This document shows, one piece after another, positions 52,727 through 61,117 of a stretch of 64,000 nucleotides of DNA; positions within the stretch are counted from its first letter, which is position 1; every line of letters begins with the position of its first letter. Location of the stretch: assembly GCA_029260265.1 (NCBI GenBank), contig JAJDDO010000026.1, positions 186,001-250,000 on the forward strand. Direction: 5' to 3'. Made by a program: the position numbers and the translations under genes. The stretch comes from Phycisphaerales bacterium (GTDB lineage Bacteria; Planctomycetota; Phycisphaerae; Phycisphaerales; UBA1924). Below the pieces are notes generated by a model, which was given only the letters and a program-made list of their open reading frames with translations, did not search any database and was not told where the DNA came from.

Positions 52727-53980
52727 ATGAAGGCAACAAGTGCACTCAGTCTCGCAATCGCTGCAGGATGTCTCGCAACACCTGCAATGGCATCAGAAGA
52801 CAGAACCCCAGAGCAGTACCATATGGGTACCATGAAGTCCCAGTTCCAGGGTCACATCTACTACAATGTAGCAACCGGTGAAAAAATCGCCATCGCTGCA
52901 ACAACCGGCGTTCGCCCCGCAGCTGCTGGCGATGAAGCACAGCTCGCATGGGTACTCGACAACGGCGACCCCTGTGGCGTTGGCGGCACCGTTGGTATCT
53001 TGGATGACCCAAGCACCTCCAACATCGACAACACATGGCTCGACTGGGGCGATATCCACTCCGATACCCTCGTCGACTGTTTCTCATTCTCAGTCGCAAG
53101 CCTCATCCCCGATGTTGACACCGACACCGACGGCTTCGGCGACGGCGTTGTCGGCTTCGGCACCATCTGGGATGTCCGCGATGTAACCAACGGCTTCGGC
53201 GACTGTGTTACACAGCTCCCATTGGCCGGGTTCCTCTTCGCAACCCTCCCAGGCAACCTCGCGCCTCCCGGGCTCGTGTCCACCTACACCTTCATCGTGG
53301 ACCTGACCTCGTCGTCCTCAAGTTCATCGAATGCGATGTTCGAGCTCGGCGACACCGACAGCGATGCACAGAGTGCCTTCTCGGTCAACCTCAACAGCTT
53401 CTCTGACATCGATGCCGATGGTGGTCATGACTTTGGTTACAGCCAAACATACATCCAGCCCGGCACCCAGGACCTCGATGGCGACAGCGTCATCGACGGC
53501 GATGTTGCAAACCAGGGACTGACCGCGATCAACGCATCGGCTCCTCGTGGTGTTCCAGTCGATAACATGGACGGCACCTGGTTCATCGATCAGGATCAGA
53601 ATGTCAACCCAGTCACACTGGCAAACGGCACCGGTTCAGAAGATGTGTTCGACCTCTACGATGCCTTCGGCACCTATGTTGGTTCGTTCGCATTCGGTGA
53701 TTTCAGCTGTGACGCAGGTGCTGAAGTACCTTACACCTCAATGGACCTGTCGCTCTTCGGCCCTGCTGGCCACCAGCCATTCAGCCCACCAATGGACTGC
53801 TTCGCAGAGCTCACCGGCGACAACCCACCAAACCTGAACCTTCAGGATGTATTCGCTTACCTCGCACTCTTCAATGCAAATGATCCTGCAGCAGAGCTGA
53901 CTGGTGACGATCCGATCAACCTGAACCTTCAGGACGTGTTCGCATACCTCGCACTCTTCAATGCAGGTTGTGGCAAGTAA
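52727..53980 (+). CDS. secreted protein with C-terminal GC-type dockerin
   Basis: A 417-residue exported protein: signal peptide to about residue 23 (SLAIAAGCLATPAMA), then a Gly/Asp/Thr/Ser-rich region that is probably beta-structured (for example TDTDGFGDGVVGFG). The last 56 residues hold two near-identical calcium-loop units, ELTGDNPPNLNLQDVFAYLA and ELTGDDPINLNLQDVFAYLA, ending in FNAGCGK. This is the form of the 'GC-type' dockerin-like anchors of Phycisphaerae. Homology is also strong at DNA level between the two units (53811-53880 and 53892-53966). AGAGGAG precedes ATG 52727. Probably surface-attached or extracellular; function unknown. Confidence 0.85.
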   Translation: MKATSALSLAIAAGCLATPAMASEDRTPEQYHMGTMKSQFQGHIYYNVATGEKIAIAATTGVRPAAAGDEAQLAWVLDNGDPCGVGGTVGILDDPSTSNIDNTWLDWGDIHSDTLVDCFSFSVASLIPDVDTDTDGFGDGVVGFGTIWDVRDVTNGFGDCVTQLPLAGFLFATLPGNLAPPGLVSTYTFIVDLTSSSSSSSNAMFELGDTDSDAQSAFSVNLNSFSDIDADGGHDFGYSQTYIQPGTQDLDGDSVIDGDVANQGLTAINASAPRGVPVDNMDGTWFIDQDQNVNPVTLANGTGSEDVFDLYDAFGTYVGSFAFGDFSCDAGAEVPYTSMDLSLFGPAGHQPFSPPMDCFAELTGDNPPNLNLQDVFAYLALFNANDPAAELTGDDPINLNLQDVFAYLALFNAGCGK

Positions 53981-54020
53981 TCAAATCTGATCGCTCCCCG
54001 GAGTGATCGGTACAAAAACA

Positions 54021-54053
54021 AAAACGCCCGAAGCCGAGGCTTCGGGCGTTTTT
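54021..54053. terminator. bidirectional terminator
   Basis: A 12-bp stem (54023-54034 with 54039-54050) flanked by A residues on the left and T residues on the right. It can end both the plus-strand dockerin gene and the convergent minus-strand gene at 54130. Confidence 0.9.
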
Positions 54054-54129
54054 AATTTGTTATACCAAAGCCAACCCAAGCGAATCACTCACCATCGCCC
54101 GCCGCCACCCGATGCCCGAACACTGCTAC

Positions 54130-55284
54130 TCAGAGCAACGCATCAAGCAACTCGGGAATCCCCTTGGCATGCGTTGCGACCGTCTCGATGATCGGGCAAC
54201 GCCCCGCAATCTCACGAAGCTCACGAACAAGCTGGTCCTCACCCGGATGGTCGGCCTTGTTGCACACATAAATATCCGCGATCTCTAATATCCCGGCCTT
54301 ATCCATCTGCACCGAATCACCCATCCCCGGAGTCAGCACCACAACCGTCGTATCCACAAACTCACGGATCATCGTCTCATTCTGCCCAGCGCCAACCGTC
54401 TCAACAAAGACCGTGTCATACGCCTCGCCACCCTCGCAAGCCCCGCCGATCAAATCCAAAATATCATTGAGCCCGTGGTAATCCTCCCCACGGATCGCAA
54501 GCGACCGATAAAACACCCGGTCGCTCAGCGTGTTAAAATCAACCCGAAGCCGATCCCCCAACAACGCACCCGATGTGATCGGGCTCTTCGGATCAAACGC
54601 GATCACCGCACACCGCCCGAGCGACTCATTGCCCTCAGCCCGCCGTGCGTACTCGCCAACAAGCTGAGCAACCAGCGTGCTCTTGCCCGCCCCAGGCGAG
54701 CCCGTCAGCCCAATCACCCGCTTCGGCCGCCTTCGTTTGGCCCCCTCGCGGATCTTCTTCCCATCATGCATCAGCGAAAGGTCGCGAGCGAGCTGCGCAG
54801 TCGGGTTCGAGCCCTCAATCTCCTCAGATTGCTTGGCAACAACCGAACGCACCGCATTGACGATCTCGATCAGCCCCGTCCCCGTCGGGAAGCACCTCTG
54901 CACGCCCGCCTCTTTGAGCTTTGCAATATCCTCGGCAGGCAGAATCCCGCCCATATGCACCGGGATGTCGGATCGCCCAGAATCCTTGAGCTCGCTGACA
55001 AGCTTCGGCCCAAGCACCAGATGCGAGTTACTCATCATCGAAGCCGCGATCACATCAACATCCTCATCGCGTGCAGAAATCGCGAGCGACGCGGGCGTCT
55101 GCCACAACCCCGAATAAATCACATGCACCCCAGAATCCCGCAGCGCCCGAGCGATCACCTTGACCCCTCGGTCATGCCCATCGAGCCCCATCTTGCCAAG
55201 CAAAACCCGCGGGCGATGATCCAGATCACCACACCGATCCATCTTCTCAAACTCTGTCGTCGCGGATCCAAGCGTCTTGGCCAT
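54130..55284 (-). CDS. B12-binding domain fused to a MeaB/MeaI-like GTPase
   Basis: A 384-residue two-domain protein. Residues 25-150 are an adenosylcobalamin-binding module: GLDGHDRG gives the Asp35-x-His37-x-x-Gly40 base-off motif, followed by VIYSGLWQTP, MSNSHLVLGPKL, MGGILP and FPTGTGL. Residues 188-384 are a G3E-type GTPase chaperone: P-loop GLTGSPGAGKST (192-203), FDPKSPITSGALLGDRLR, VFVETVGAGQNETM and the base motif CNKAD. This is the order found in the N-terminal half of IcmF (isobutyryl-CoA mutase fused), but the mutase part is absent; a mutase large subunit without B12 domain lies at 62350-64000. GAGGAG precedes the ATG. It probably supplies cobalamin binding and GTP-dependent repair. 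Confidence 0.92.
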   Translation of the reverse strand: MAKTLGSATTEFEKMDRCGDLDHRPRVLLGKMGLDGHDRGVKVIARALRDSGVHVIYSGLWQTPASLAISARDEDVDVIAASMMSNSHLVLGPKLVSELKDSGRSDIPVHMGGILPAEDIAKLKEAGVQRCFPTGTGLIEIVNAVRSVVAKQSEEIEGSNPTAQLARDLSLMHDGKKIREGAKRRRPKRVIGLTGSPGAGKSTLVAQLVGEYARRAEGNESLGRCAVIAFDPKSPITSGALLGDRLRVDFNTLSDRVFYRSLAIRGEDYHGLNDILDLIGGACEGGEAYDTVFVETVGAGQNETMIREFVDTTVVVLTPGMGDSVQMDKAGILEIADIYVCNKADHPGEDQLVRELREIAGRCPIIETVATHAKGIPELLDALL

Positions 55285-55403
55285 CGAAGTCTCCTCATGC
55301 GCGATTGATCGCCCAATAGTCTAGGCAAGAATCACGATTTTCGCGATACTCGCCCCGCCCGTATTGGTCACACACAGATGCCCATCCCACGCCGAGATCT
55401 TGC

Positions 55404-57035
55404 TCAGATCTTCACCTTCAGCCACCCGCCCTGAAAGAACCGAGCCGCGAAAAACGCTCCGCGGATCACCATCTCGCAGCACAGCGCAATCCAGAGCATG
55501 GTCAGCCCCGGTTCAAGATCAAACCACTGCATCGGCAAATCAGGATTCATAATCATCCCCCCGCCAAGAAACGCAGGAACCGGTATATCCACGCCGCTGA
55601 AAACATACGCCAAAGGCAACCGAACCGCGTAGGTCGCGGTCCAGGTCAACGCCATCACCGCCTTCACATCGCCCGCGCCACGCATCGCCGATCGAAGCAC
55701 AATACCAATCGCAAACGGTACCTGCACAATCCCGCACACCACCAGCAGCGAAGGCACCTCCTGCAGATGGATCGGCTGCGTCGAAAGCATCGCGGTGATC
55801 TGACGAGGAAACACGATCAGCACGCCACCAAAGAAGCCCATAAGCCCCGACGCGATCACCGTGCACCGCCAGACCGCCTTCTTCGCGAGGTCCGGACGCC
55901 CCATCCCAAGGTATTGCCCCGCGAGCGTCGCCGCCGCCATACCAACACCAAACCCAGGCATAAAGCTAAACGCTTCAATCCGGATCCCGATGATATGAGC
56001 CCCAAGCAGCCCATCGGTCATCAGCTGCGAACCAAGCAGGCCCACAAATGCAATAATGAAAAAGTTCCCGATCCAGAGCCCAAAGGTCTCCAAAAAATTC
56101 GGAATACCGAGCCGGACAAGCCGAACCACCGTCACCGCATGCGGCCGCATCCGGATCGCTTTGAGCTTTATGCCCCAACTCCCCGTTCGTGCCTTGTGCA
56201 AAATATACAACGCCCCGGCAAGGTCGCCCAGAATAGTCCCCAACGCGATCCCGGTGACGCCCCAGTCAAAGCCCAACGGGCTTACAAACCCAAAGATCTC
56301 AACACCAGAAAACGCCCAGCTCACAATCATATTGACCACATTGCGAACGATCATCACCTTCAAAGGCGAAACAGAATCCCCCGCGCCACGCGAGCACGCA
56401 ATCAACGCAAACAAAACCGATGCCGCAGGCACCCCGATCGCGATAATCCGCATGTACTCCTCAAAGAGCCTCGCCGCCTCCGGCGTCATCTTCAAGAGCA
56501 AAGGCACACCCGGCGCAAAGAACCAGACCAAGACCCCGACAACCAAGCCCGAAATCATCGATAACAGAACCGTCTGCCCGAGCACCGCATTGGCAACCCC
56601 AATGCGCCCCTTCCCGACCGAGCGAGAAATCAACGCCGTCGCACCCACGCCCAACGCCATGAACACCAAGCCCATCAGCCACATAATGTAGCTCGCGCCA
56701 CCAATCGCATCCGTCGCCGCCACACCCTGCTCGAGCCCCGCCGAGAGCTTCGTGTCCACCAGCCCGACCAGCGAGTTGAGCATCGATTCAATAATCACAG
56801 GCCAAGCAAGGAACAAGATCGCAGACCACATCGTCAGCCCGGCCAATCGCCCCGTCTTGAACCGCTCGTCATCCACCAAGTTCGCCGGGGTGATCGTCGT
56901 CGGACCAACAACAAGCTCTTCCTTCCCGCTCTCCGCGTACAGCGTCTCCTCAGGACGCAACGGCGCGTTCTCACTGGGCTCTCGATCGGGATTGTCTGGG
57001 CGGTGGGTCAAGCCCAAACTGTAGACCCTCGGCAT
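55404..57035 (-). CDS. MATE family efflux transporter
   Basis: A 543-residue inner-membrane protein with about 12 hydrophobic segments, preceded by a long polar N-terminus of about 65 residues. MATE features include LAWPVIIESMLNSLVGLVDTKLS in helix 1, MALGVGATALISRSVGKG, and LGIPNFLETFGLWIGNFFII and GFGVGMAAATLAGQYLGMG in the second half. MATE proteins export drugs or metabolites in exchange for Na+ or H+. The substrate is unknown. ATG 57035 is the likely start. It lies between the B12/GTPase gene and a 3-hydroxyacyl-CoA dehydrogenase on the other strand. Confidence 0.9.
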   Translation of the reverse strand: MPRVYSLGLTHRPDNPDREPSENAPLRPEETLYAESGKEELVVGPTTITPANLVDDERFKTGRLAGLTMWSAILFLAWPVIIESMLNSLVGLVDTKLSAGLEQGVAATDAIGGASYIMWLMGLVFMALGVGATALISRSVGKGRIGVANAVLGQTVLLSMISGLVVGVLVWFFAPGVPLLLKMTPEAARLFEEYMRIIAIGVPAASVLFALIACSRGAGDSVSPLKVMIVRNVVNMIVSWAFSGVEIFGFVSPLGFDWGVTGIALGTILGDLAGALYILHKARTGSWGIKLKAIRMRPHAVTVVRLVRLGIPNFLETFGLWIGNFFIIAFVGLLGSQLMTDGLLGAHIIGIRIEAFSFMPGFGVGMAAATLAGQYLGMGRPDLAKKAVWRCTVIASGLMGFFGGVLIVFPRQITAMLSTQPIHLQEVPSLLVVCGIVQVPFAIGIVLRSAMRGAGDVKAVMALTWTATYAVRLPLAYVFSGVDIPVPAFLGGGMIMNPDLPMQWFDLEPGLTMLWIALCCEMVIRGAFFAARFFQGGWLKVKI

Positions 57036-57107
57036 CACGAGGAAGCCGCAATGAGCCCTGCATATACTTTGAACTCAACGCATTCGACCATTACAGAGGA
57101 TCAAATC

Positions 57108-57980
57108 ATGAGCAATACCGATCACGGAATCAATAAGGTAGGCATCATCGGCTCAGGACAGATGGGCGGAGGTATCGCACACATCTCCGCCGTCGGCGGC
57201 TTCCAAACCGTCGTCTACGACCTCTCCAAAGACGCCCTCGATCGCTGCACCGCACTGCACAACAAACTCTTCGCCCGCGCTGTCGAAAAAGGACGCATGT
57301 CACAAGAAGATGCAGACGCCGCAAAAACACGCATCACCTACGCCAATGACATGGCGCCGATTCTTGACGCAGACATCATCATCGAAGCCGTTGTAGAAAA
57401 CGCCGATGTGAAAAAGCAAATATTTTCACAACTCGTCAAAGAGGTCAAAGGCACCCCGATTCTCGCAACAAACACCAGCTCGATCTCGATCACCGATCTG
57501 GCGACAAGCGTCGGCGAATCCGCCGACCGATTCATCGGCATGCACTTCTTCAACCCGGTCCCGGTCATGAAACTCGTCGAGGTCATCAACGGGCTGGCAA
57601 CCTCTGAAGAAACCACCGCTCGCACCATCGCAATGGCCCAAGCAATGGGCAAGGTCGCCGTCCCCGCCAACGATCGCGCAGGATTCGTGTCAAACCGCAT
57701 CCTGATGCCCATGATCAACGAAGCGTTCTATACCTGGATGGAAGGCGTTGCAGAACCAGAGCACATCGACGACATCATGAAACTCGGCATGGCCCATCCA
57801 ATGGGACCGCTCCGCCTCGCAGATTTCATCGGCCTCGACACCTGCGTGCACATCATGCAAGTCATGGCCGACGGCCTAAACAACCCAAGATACCTCGCCT
57901 GCCCATTGCTCAAACAACTCGTCACCGCGGGACGCTTGGGCAACAAATCAGGTCGTGGCGTATTCGATTACTCGAAGTAA
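57108..57980 (+). CDS. 3-hydroxyacyl-CoA dehydrogenase, probably 3-hydroxybutyryl-CoA dehydrogenase
   Basis: A 290-residue NAD(P)-dependent enzyme oxidising 3-hydroxyacyl-CoA, of the single-domain-pair length seen in 3-hydroxybutyryl-CoA dehydrogenases. Rossmann loop VGIIGSGQMGGGIA at the N-terminus; LATNTSSISITDLA; catalytic His in GMHFFNPVPVMKLVEV; and the C-terminal substrate domain with DRAGFVSNRILMPMINEAF and MGPLRLADFIGLD. ATG 57108 has AGAGGA upstream. Its location in the same 10 kb as an isobutyryl-CoA-mutase-like pair suggests a link to butyryl-CoA or branched-acid metabolism, which is inference. Confidence 0.93.
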   Translation: MSNTDHGINKVGIIGSGQMGGGIAHISAVGGFQTVVYDLSKDALDRCTALHNKLFARAVEKGRMSQEDADAAKTRITYANDMAPILDADIIIEAVVENADVKKQIFSQLVKEVKGTPILATNTSSISITDLATSVGESADRFIGMHFFNPVPVMKLVEVINGLATSEETTARTIAMAQAMGKVAVPANDRAGFVSNRILMPMINEAFYTWMEGVAEPEHIDDIMKLGMAHPMGPLRLADFIGLDTCVHIMQVMADGLNNPRYLACPLLKQLVTAGRLGNKSGRGVFDYSK

Positions 57981-57989
57981 GGTCCACGC

Positions 57990-58298
57990 ATGCCAAGCAT
58001 CGCCCAACTCGAAAAACTCCTCGCCCTTGAACCCGGCGACGCCTTCCTGCTCTACGGCATCGCCCAAGAGCACGCCAAGGCCAATGACCATGCAAAGGCG
58101 GTTGAATACTTCGAGCAAGCAATCGAGGCGGATCCAGACTACACCTACGCCTATTTCCACATCGCCCGCTCGCTCGAGTCACTCGATCGAAACGCCGAAG
58201 CCATCGCGTATCTTGAAACAGGTCATACGGTGGCCATTCGGGTGGGGGATGCCCAAGGAATCTCAGAAATCTCTGGGTACCTTGACGGGCTGCGTTGA
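57990..58298 (+). CDS. small TPR protein
   Basis: A 102-residue protein made of about two and a half TPR units (AFLLYGIAQEHAKANDHAKAVEYF, TYAYFHIARSLESLDRNAEAIAYL). An AAGG site lies in the 9-base gap after the dehydrogenase. Its stop overlaps the ATG of recX (TGATG), so it is in an operon with it. Probably an adaptor; partner unknown. Confidence 0.85.
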   Translation: MPSIAQLEKLLALEPGDAFLLYGIAQEHAKANDHAKAVEYFEQAIEADPDYTYAYFHIARSLESLDRNAEAIAYLETGHTVAIRVGDAQGISEISGYLDGLR

Positions 58299-59005
58299 TG
58301 GACGCGAAGAAATACAAACCGCGCCGGCTGCCGCCACAGATGAACCTGAAACGACTAGCCAACGACGGCTCAGAAAAAATCACCGGGCTCCCAGTCTGCC
58401 GCGACGATACCGCCCGCGTGATGGTTGTTGTAGATGGAAAACGCATCGGGCGGATCAAGATCGAAACCCGGAACACGCATGAGCTCAAGAAAAGTATGCG
58501 ATGGACCCCCGAGTTGTTCGATGCGCTCTTCAAGGAAATGACCCGCCAGAACGCATTACGCTCAGCCATGCGGATGCTGACGCTCAGCGCCAGGAGCCGT
58601 TCAGACCTCGAGCGCACACTCTGCTGGCGTGGGCACGATCGCGACGCCGCCATCTGGGCTGTCGAAAAGATAGATTCGATCGGCGCGCTCGACGACGAAC
58701 TGTTTGCACGCGGCTTGGTCCGCCGCGAGCTGCTCCGCAAGCCCGCCGGCCGCCGATTGCTCGAAGCCAAGCTCCGCGCCAAAGGTGTATCGGGTGATAT
58801 CACAGACCTTGTGATCAGCGAGGCCCTGGGCGAGCGGGATATGTACGCCGATGCGCTCAAAATCGCAATCAGCGGTGCCCGTACGATGCCCGATTCGTTA
58901 GAACGAATCAAGAAGGTACGCCGATTATCTGGTCGGCTTGCCCGCCGAGGCTTTGAAGCGGATATCGTGCGAAGAGCGGTTGATGAAGCACTCGGTGGCC
59001 AGTAG
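58298..59005 (+). CDS. recX: RecX-family regulatory protein
   Basis: RecX proteins bind and restrain RecA filaments. The 235-residue product has an N-terminal extension of about 75 residues, then the RecX helical repeats: NALRSAMRMLTLSARSRSDLERTLCWRGHD, AIWAVEKIDSIGALDDELFARGLVRRELLRKPAGRRLLEAKLRAKGV and GERDMYADALKIA with a final RRGFEADIVRRAVDEAL. Family proteins are usually 150-270 residues. ATG 58298 overlaps the TPR stop. recA is not in the window. Confidence 0.88.
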   Translation: MDAKKYKPRRLPPQMNLKRLANDGSEKITGLPVCRDDTARVMVVVDGKRIGRIKIETRNTHELKKSMRWTPELFDALFKEMTRQNALRSAMRMLTLSARSRSDLERTLCWRGHDRDAAIWAVEKIDSIGALDDELFARGLVRRELLRKPAGRRLLEAKLRAKGVSGDITDLVISEALGERDMYADALKIAISGARTMPDSLERIKKVRRLSGRLARRGFEADIVRRAVDEALGGQ

Positions 59006-59034
59006 CCGCAAGCCGACAATGCGAGAGGTGAAAA

Positions 59035-59853
59035 ATGGAACAGGTAACATGGACAATGGGATTCTCGATCGCCGGGATTCTCCTCGGAGCAATCGCATTG
59101 CACTGGTTGCCTCGCCTCGGCGGGTTGGGCAAATCAATGTCACGGGCATGCTGCCGTGCGCCGATGCTGGATCTGGTGATCACCTGGTTTACGGTTGCCC
59201 CTTGGCTTGCCGGGGTGATCATCTTTGGTTGGCGAGGGCTCATCGGCGGCGTTGCGGGGCAGGTTGTCGGATTAACACTCTGGTCCTGGGGTCATGAGTT
59301 GGTCAACCTGCGGGCGAAGAAGGGGCCGCGAATTGTCAAGGTGCTCAATGTGGTCGTTGGGCGATGGCGGAATCATGCTGCTTTGTGGGCGACAACCCTC
59401 GCGGTGCCGGTGTTCTGGGTTGTTCGTGTCACGGAGTTGGTTGCGTACCCGCTCTTGATTTGGCTGGTTCGATTTCCGAAGTACAAGCAGAGCGAATGGG
59501 TGAATCTCTCACGCCAGAAGTTTGATGGGCTGGTTGGGCATGATCTGATTTGGTGCTTGTATTGCGACTGGATGACCGGGGTGTGGTCGCTGGGATCGGA
59601 GATGTTGCGGAATGTGGAATCGTTCTGGTGCCCGATCCGGTTCTCGGATACGAACAAGTGCGAGAACTGTAAGATCGATTTCCCTGATGTGCACACAGAT
59701 TGGGTGGCTTCGGATGGATCGATGAAGGATGTTGCAGCATTGCTCAAGGCGAAGTATGAAAATGCGGATGAGCGGAACGCGTGGTTCGGGCATCCGGGGC
59801 GGAAGGATGATCCGGTGGGCTTGACGATCGAAGGCGAATCGGTTGAAGACTGA
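59035..59853 (+). CDS. hypothetical membrane protein
   Basis: A 272-residue protein with three or four hydrophobic segments in its first 150 residues (FSIAGILLGAIALHWLP, ITWFTVAPWLAGVIIFGW, LWATTLAVPVFWVVRVTELV) and a soluble C-terminal half with paired cysteines, LIWCLYCDWMTG and KCENCKIDFPD, plus SFWCPIRF, possibly a metal site. GAGAGG precedes the ATG. It follows recX by 29 bases. Family not recognised. Confidence 0.75.
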   Translation: MEQVTWTMGFSIAGILLGAIALHWLPRLGGLGKSMSRACCRAPMLDLVITWFTVAPWLAGVIIFGWRGLIGGVAGQVVGLTLWSWGHELVNLRAKKGPRIVKVLNVVVGRWRNHAALWATTLAVPVFWVVRVTELVAYPLLIWLVRFPKYKQSEWVNLSRQKFDGLVGHDLIWCLYCDWMTGVWSLGSEMLRNVESFWCPIRFSDTNKCENCKIDFPDVHTDWVASDGSMKDVAALLKAKYENADERNAWFGHPGRKDDPVGLTIEGESVED

Positions 59854-59868
59854 ATCTGCTTCTGGGGA

Positions 59869-60573
59869 CTAGGTGCATTGGGCAGCGAGCTTTGGGACGG
59901 CGGCGGCGATTGCATTGGCGAGGGTGGTGAGGGCGAGGTCGAAGTTGGCTAGGAACTGGTTTTCTGGGGTTGGGTGATCGTAGAAATCGGTGATCGAGCG
60001 GATGGCGATTGTTTGAATATTGTGCAGCGATGCGGTCCAGGCGATGGAGGCGGTTTCCATGTCCTTGACGGTGATGTTGTGCGCTCTGAAAAATTCCAGC
60101 TCGTGATCGAGGGTGTCGAGGGCATTGCCGGTGGAGATGTTGGCGGGGCGGGCATTGAAAATGTCGGCGAGTTCTGGTGTGCAGTGGAGGGGTTCGGGGC
60201 CGTGGGCGTAGTGGGTGAACTCGGGGAGGGGGATTCGGCGGTCGTGGTGGTAGGCATTTTCGATGAGGAAGACTTCGCCGATGGAGGTCGATTGTGAGCA
60301 GCCGCCGGCGGCACCGGCGATGAGCAGGCGCGTTGGGTTGAGGTGGTTGATGAGCAGTTGGGTTGCGAGGGTCGCGGGGGTGGTGCCGATGAGGTTGGCG
60401 TTGGTGCGCGGGTCGAAGCCGTTGGTGACGAGGGTGATGGGTGCGGTTTCGGTGCCGCCGGTCCAGAGATTCGGCGGGAGGTTTGTTGCCCAAGGTGTGG
60501 GCTTTGAAGTGAGATCGAGGGCGCGGATGATCGCGTCGGCTTCGGGTTGCATGGCGCAGAGGATGGTGAGCAT
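59869..60573 (-). CDS. nucleoside phosphorylase-superfamily nucleosidase
   Basis: A 234-residue protein of the PNP/UDP phosphorylase superfamily, most like 5'-methylthioadenosine/S-adenosylhomocysteine nucleosidase or futalosine hydrolase. LTILCAMQPEADAI at the N-terminus is typical; AGAAGGCSQSTSIGEVFL gives the glycine-rich ribose site; MKDMETASIAW-like KDMETASIAW holds the catalytic Glu; and ITDFYDH carries the purine-binding Asp. Which nucleoside it cleaves cannot be settled by eye. It is convergent with the membrane protein at 59035. The ATG at 60573 follows TAAACT by 6 bases. Confidence 0.88.
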   Translation of the reverse strand: MLTILCAMQPEADAIIRALDLTSKPTPWATNLPPNLWTGGTETAPITLVTNGFDPRTNANLIGTTPATLATQLLINHLNPTRLLIAGAAGGCSQSTSIGEVFLIENAYHHDRRIPLPEFTHYAHGPEPLHCTPELADIFNARPANISTGNALDTLDHELEFFRAHNITVKDMETASIAWTASLHNIQTIAIRSITDFYDHPTPENQFLANFDLALTTLANAIAAAVPKLAAQCT

Positions 60574-60579
60574 GCGGAG

Positions 60580-60585
60580 AGTTTA
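60580..60585 (-). promoter_or_regulatory. -10-like hexamer of the nucleosidase gene
   Basis: TAAACT on the minus strand, 6 bases before ATG 60573; it lies at the end of the upstream open frame. Confidence 0.45.
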
Positions 60586-60908
60586 GCGGCGTTTGGTCGA
60601 GCGAGGGCTGTGGCTGCTTTGCGGATGGTTTCCGATTCTGCGGAGTTTTTTGGTGTGCATTTGCAGATGTCGTTGAGCTTGGCGGCAGCGTGGGTTTTGG
60701 ATTCGGTTTCGATGAGTGATTGGCGTGCGGTGTTGATGCGATCGAAGGAATCGCGTGCGCGTTGGAAGGTTTCGGATTCGAGGATGGCGGCGAGGTCGGC
60801 GAGTTTGAGGTGGTGGATCTGGCAGAGGTCGAGCGTGCCGAGCTCGGCGGTAAGGAGGTCTTCGAGGAGTTGGTCGGTGAGGATGGGCTGATGTGTTTGG
60901 TGTTCCAT
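60583..60908 (-). CDS. hypothetical protein, possible 3' frameshift
   Basis: A frame from ATG 60908 encodes about 108 credible residues (LTDQLLEDLLTAELGTLDLC, then LKLADLAAILESETFQRARDSFDRI, and an end like SAESETIRKAATAL) of the sort found in small planctomycete helical proteins. The frame does not stop where the gene should end but runs on for over 600 bases through the nucleosidase gene in another frame, which is not believable. A TAA in a different frame lies at 60583-60585; a one-base change would join them. It may be a frameshift, a sequencing error or a true overlap. A GATAAT box lies 6 bases before the ATG. Confidence 0.45.
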
Positions 60909-60914
60909 GTGGGA

Positions 60915-60920
60915 ATTATC
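60915..60920 (-). promoter_or_regulatory. -10-like hexamer of the 60908 frame
   Basis: GATAAT on the minus strand, 6 bases before ATG 60908. Confidence 0.4.
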
Positions 60921-61004
60921 GCACAACGGCGGCGCGGCACAAGAGGGGAGTTGAGGAGTGCGGGGATTTTGCGCACGGGGCGGGGAAGTCGAGTGGATTG
61001 TTTG

Positions 61005-61087
61005 GTGCCCTCCTTTATCCCGAAGGGTAAAGGAGGTTCTTTAGTAATTGGAAGACCTCCTTTACCCTTCGGGATAAAGGAGGGCAC
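61005..61087. repeat. left palindrome flanking the RAYT gene
   Basis: Perfect 33-base inverted repeat (61005-61037 with 61055-61087) around a 17-base loop, beginning GTGCCCTCCTTT. Its arms match those of the element at 61635-61726 at nearly every position. It ends 30 bases before the transposase gene. Confidence 0.92.
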
Positions 61088-61105
61088 TGAAGAGGGGGTG
61101 TTGTG

Positions 61106-61111
61106 TAGAAT
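61106..61111 (+). promoter_or_regulatory. -10-like hexamer of the RAYT gene
   Basis: TAGAAT ends 6 bases before ATG 61118, between the left palindrome and the gene. Confidence 0.45.
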
Positions 61112-61117
61112 GGGGTT

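Noticed and set aside
59744-61087. A 447-codon minus-strand frame beginning inside the left palindrome
   Set aside because: Ser/Pro/His-rich with no start signal; it overlaps the nucleosidase in the wrong frame and exists because stops are rare in this stretch.
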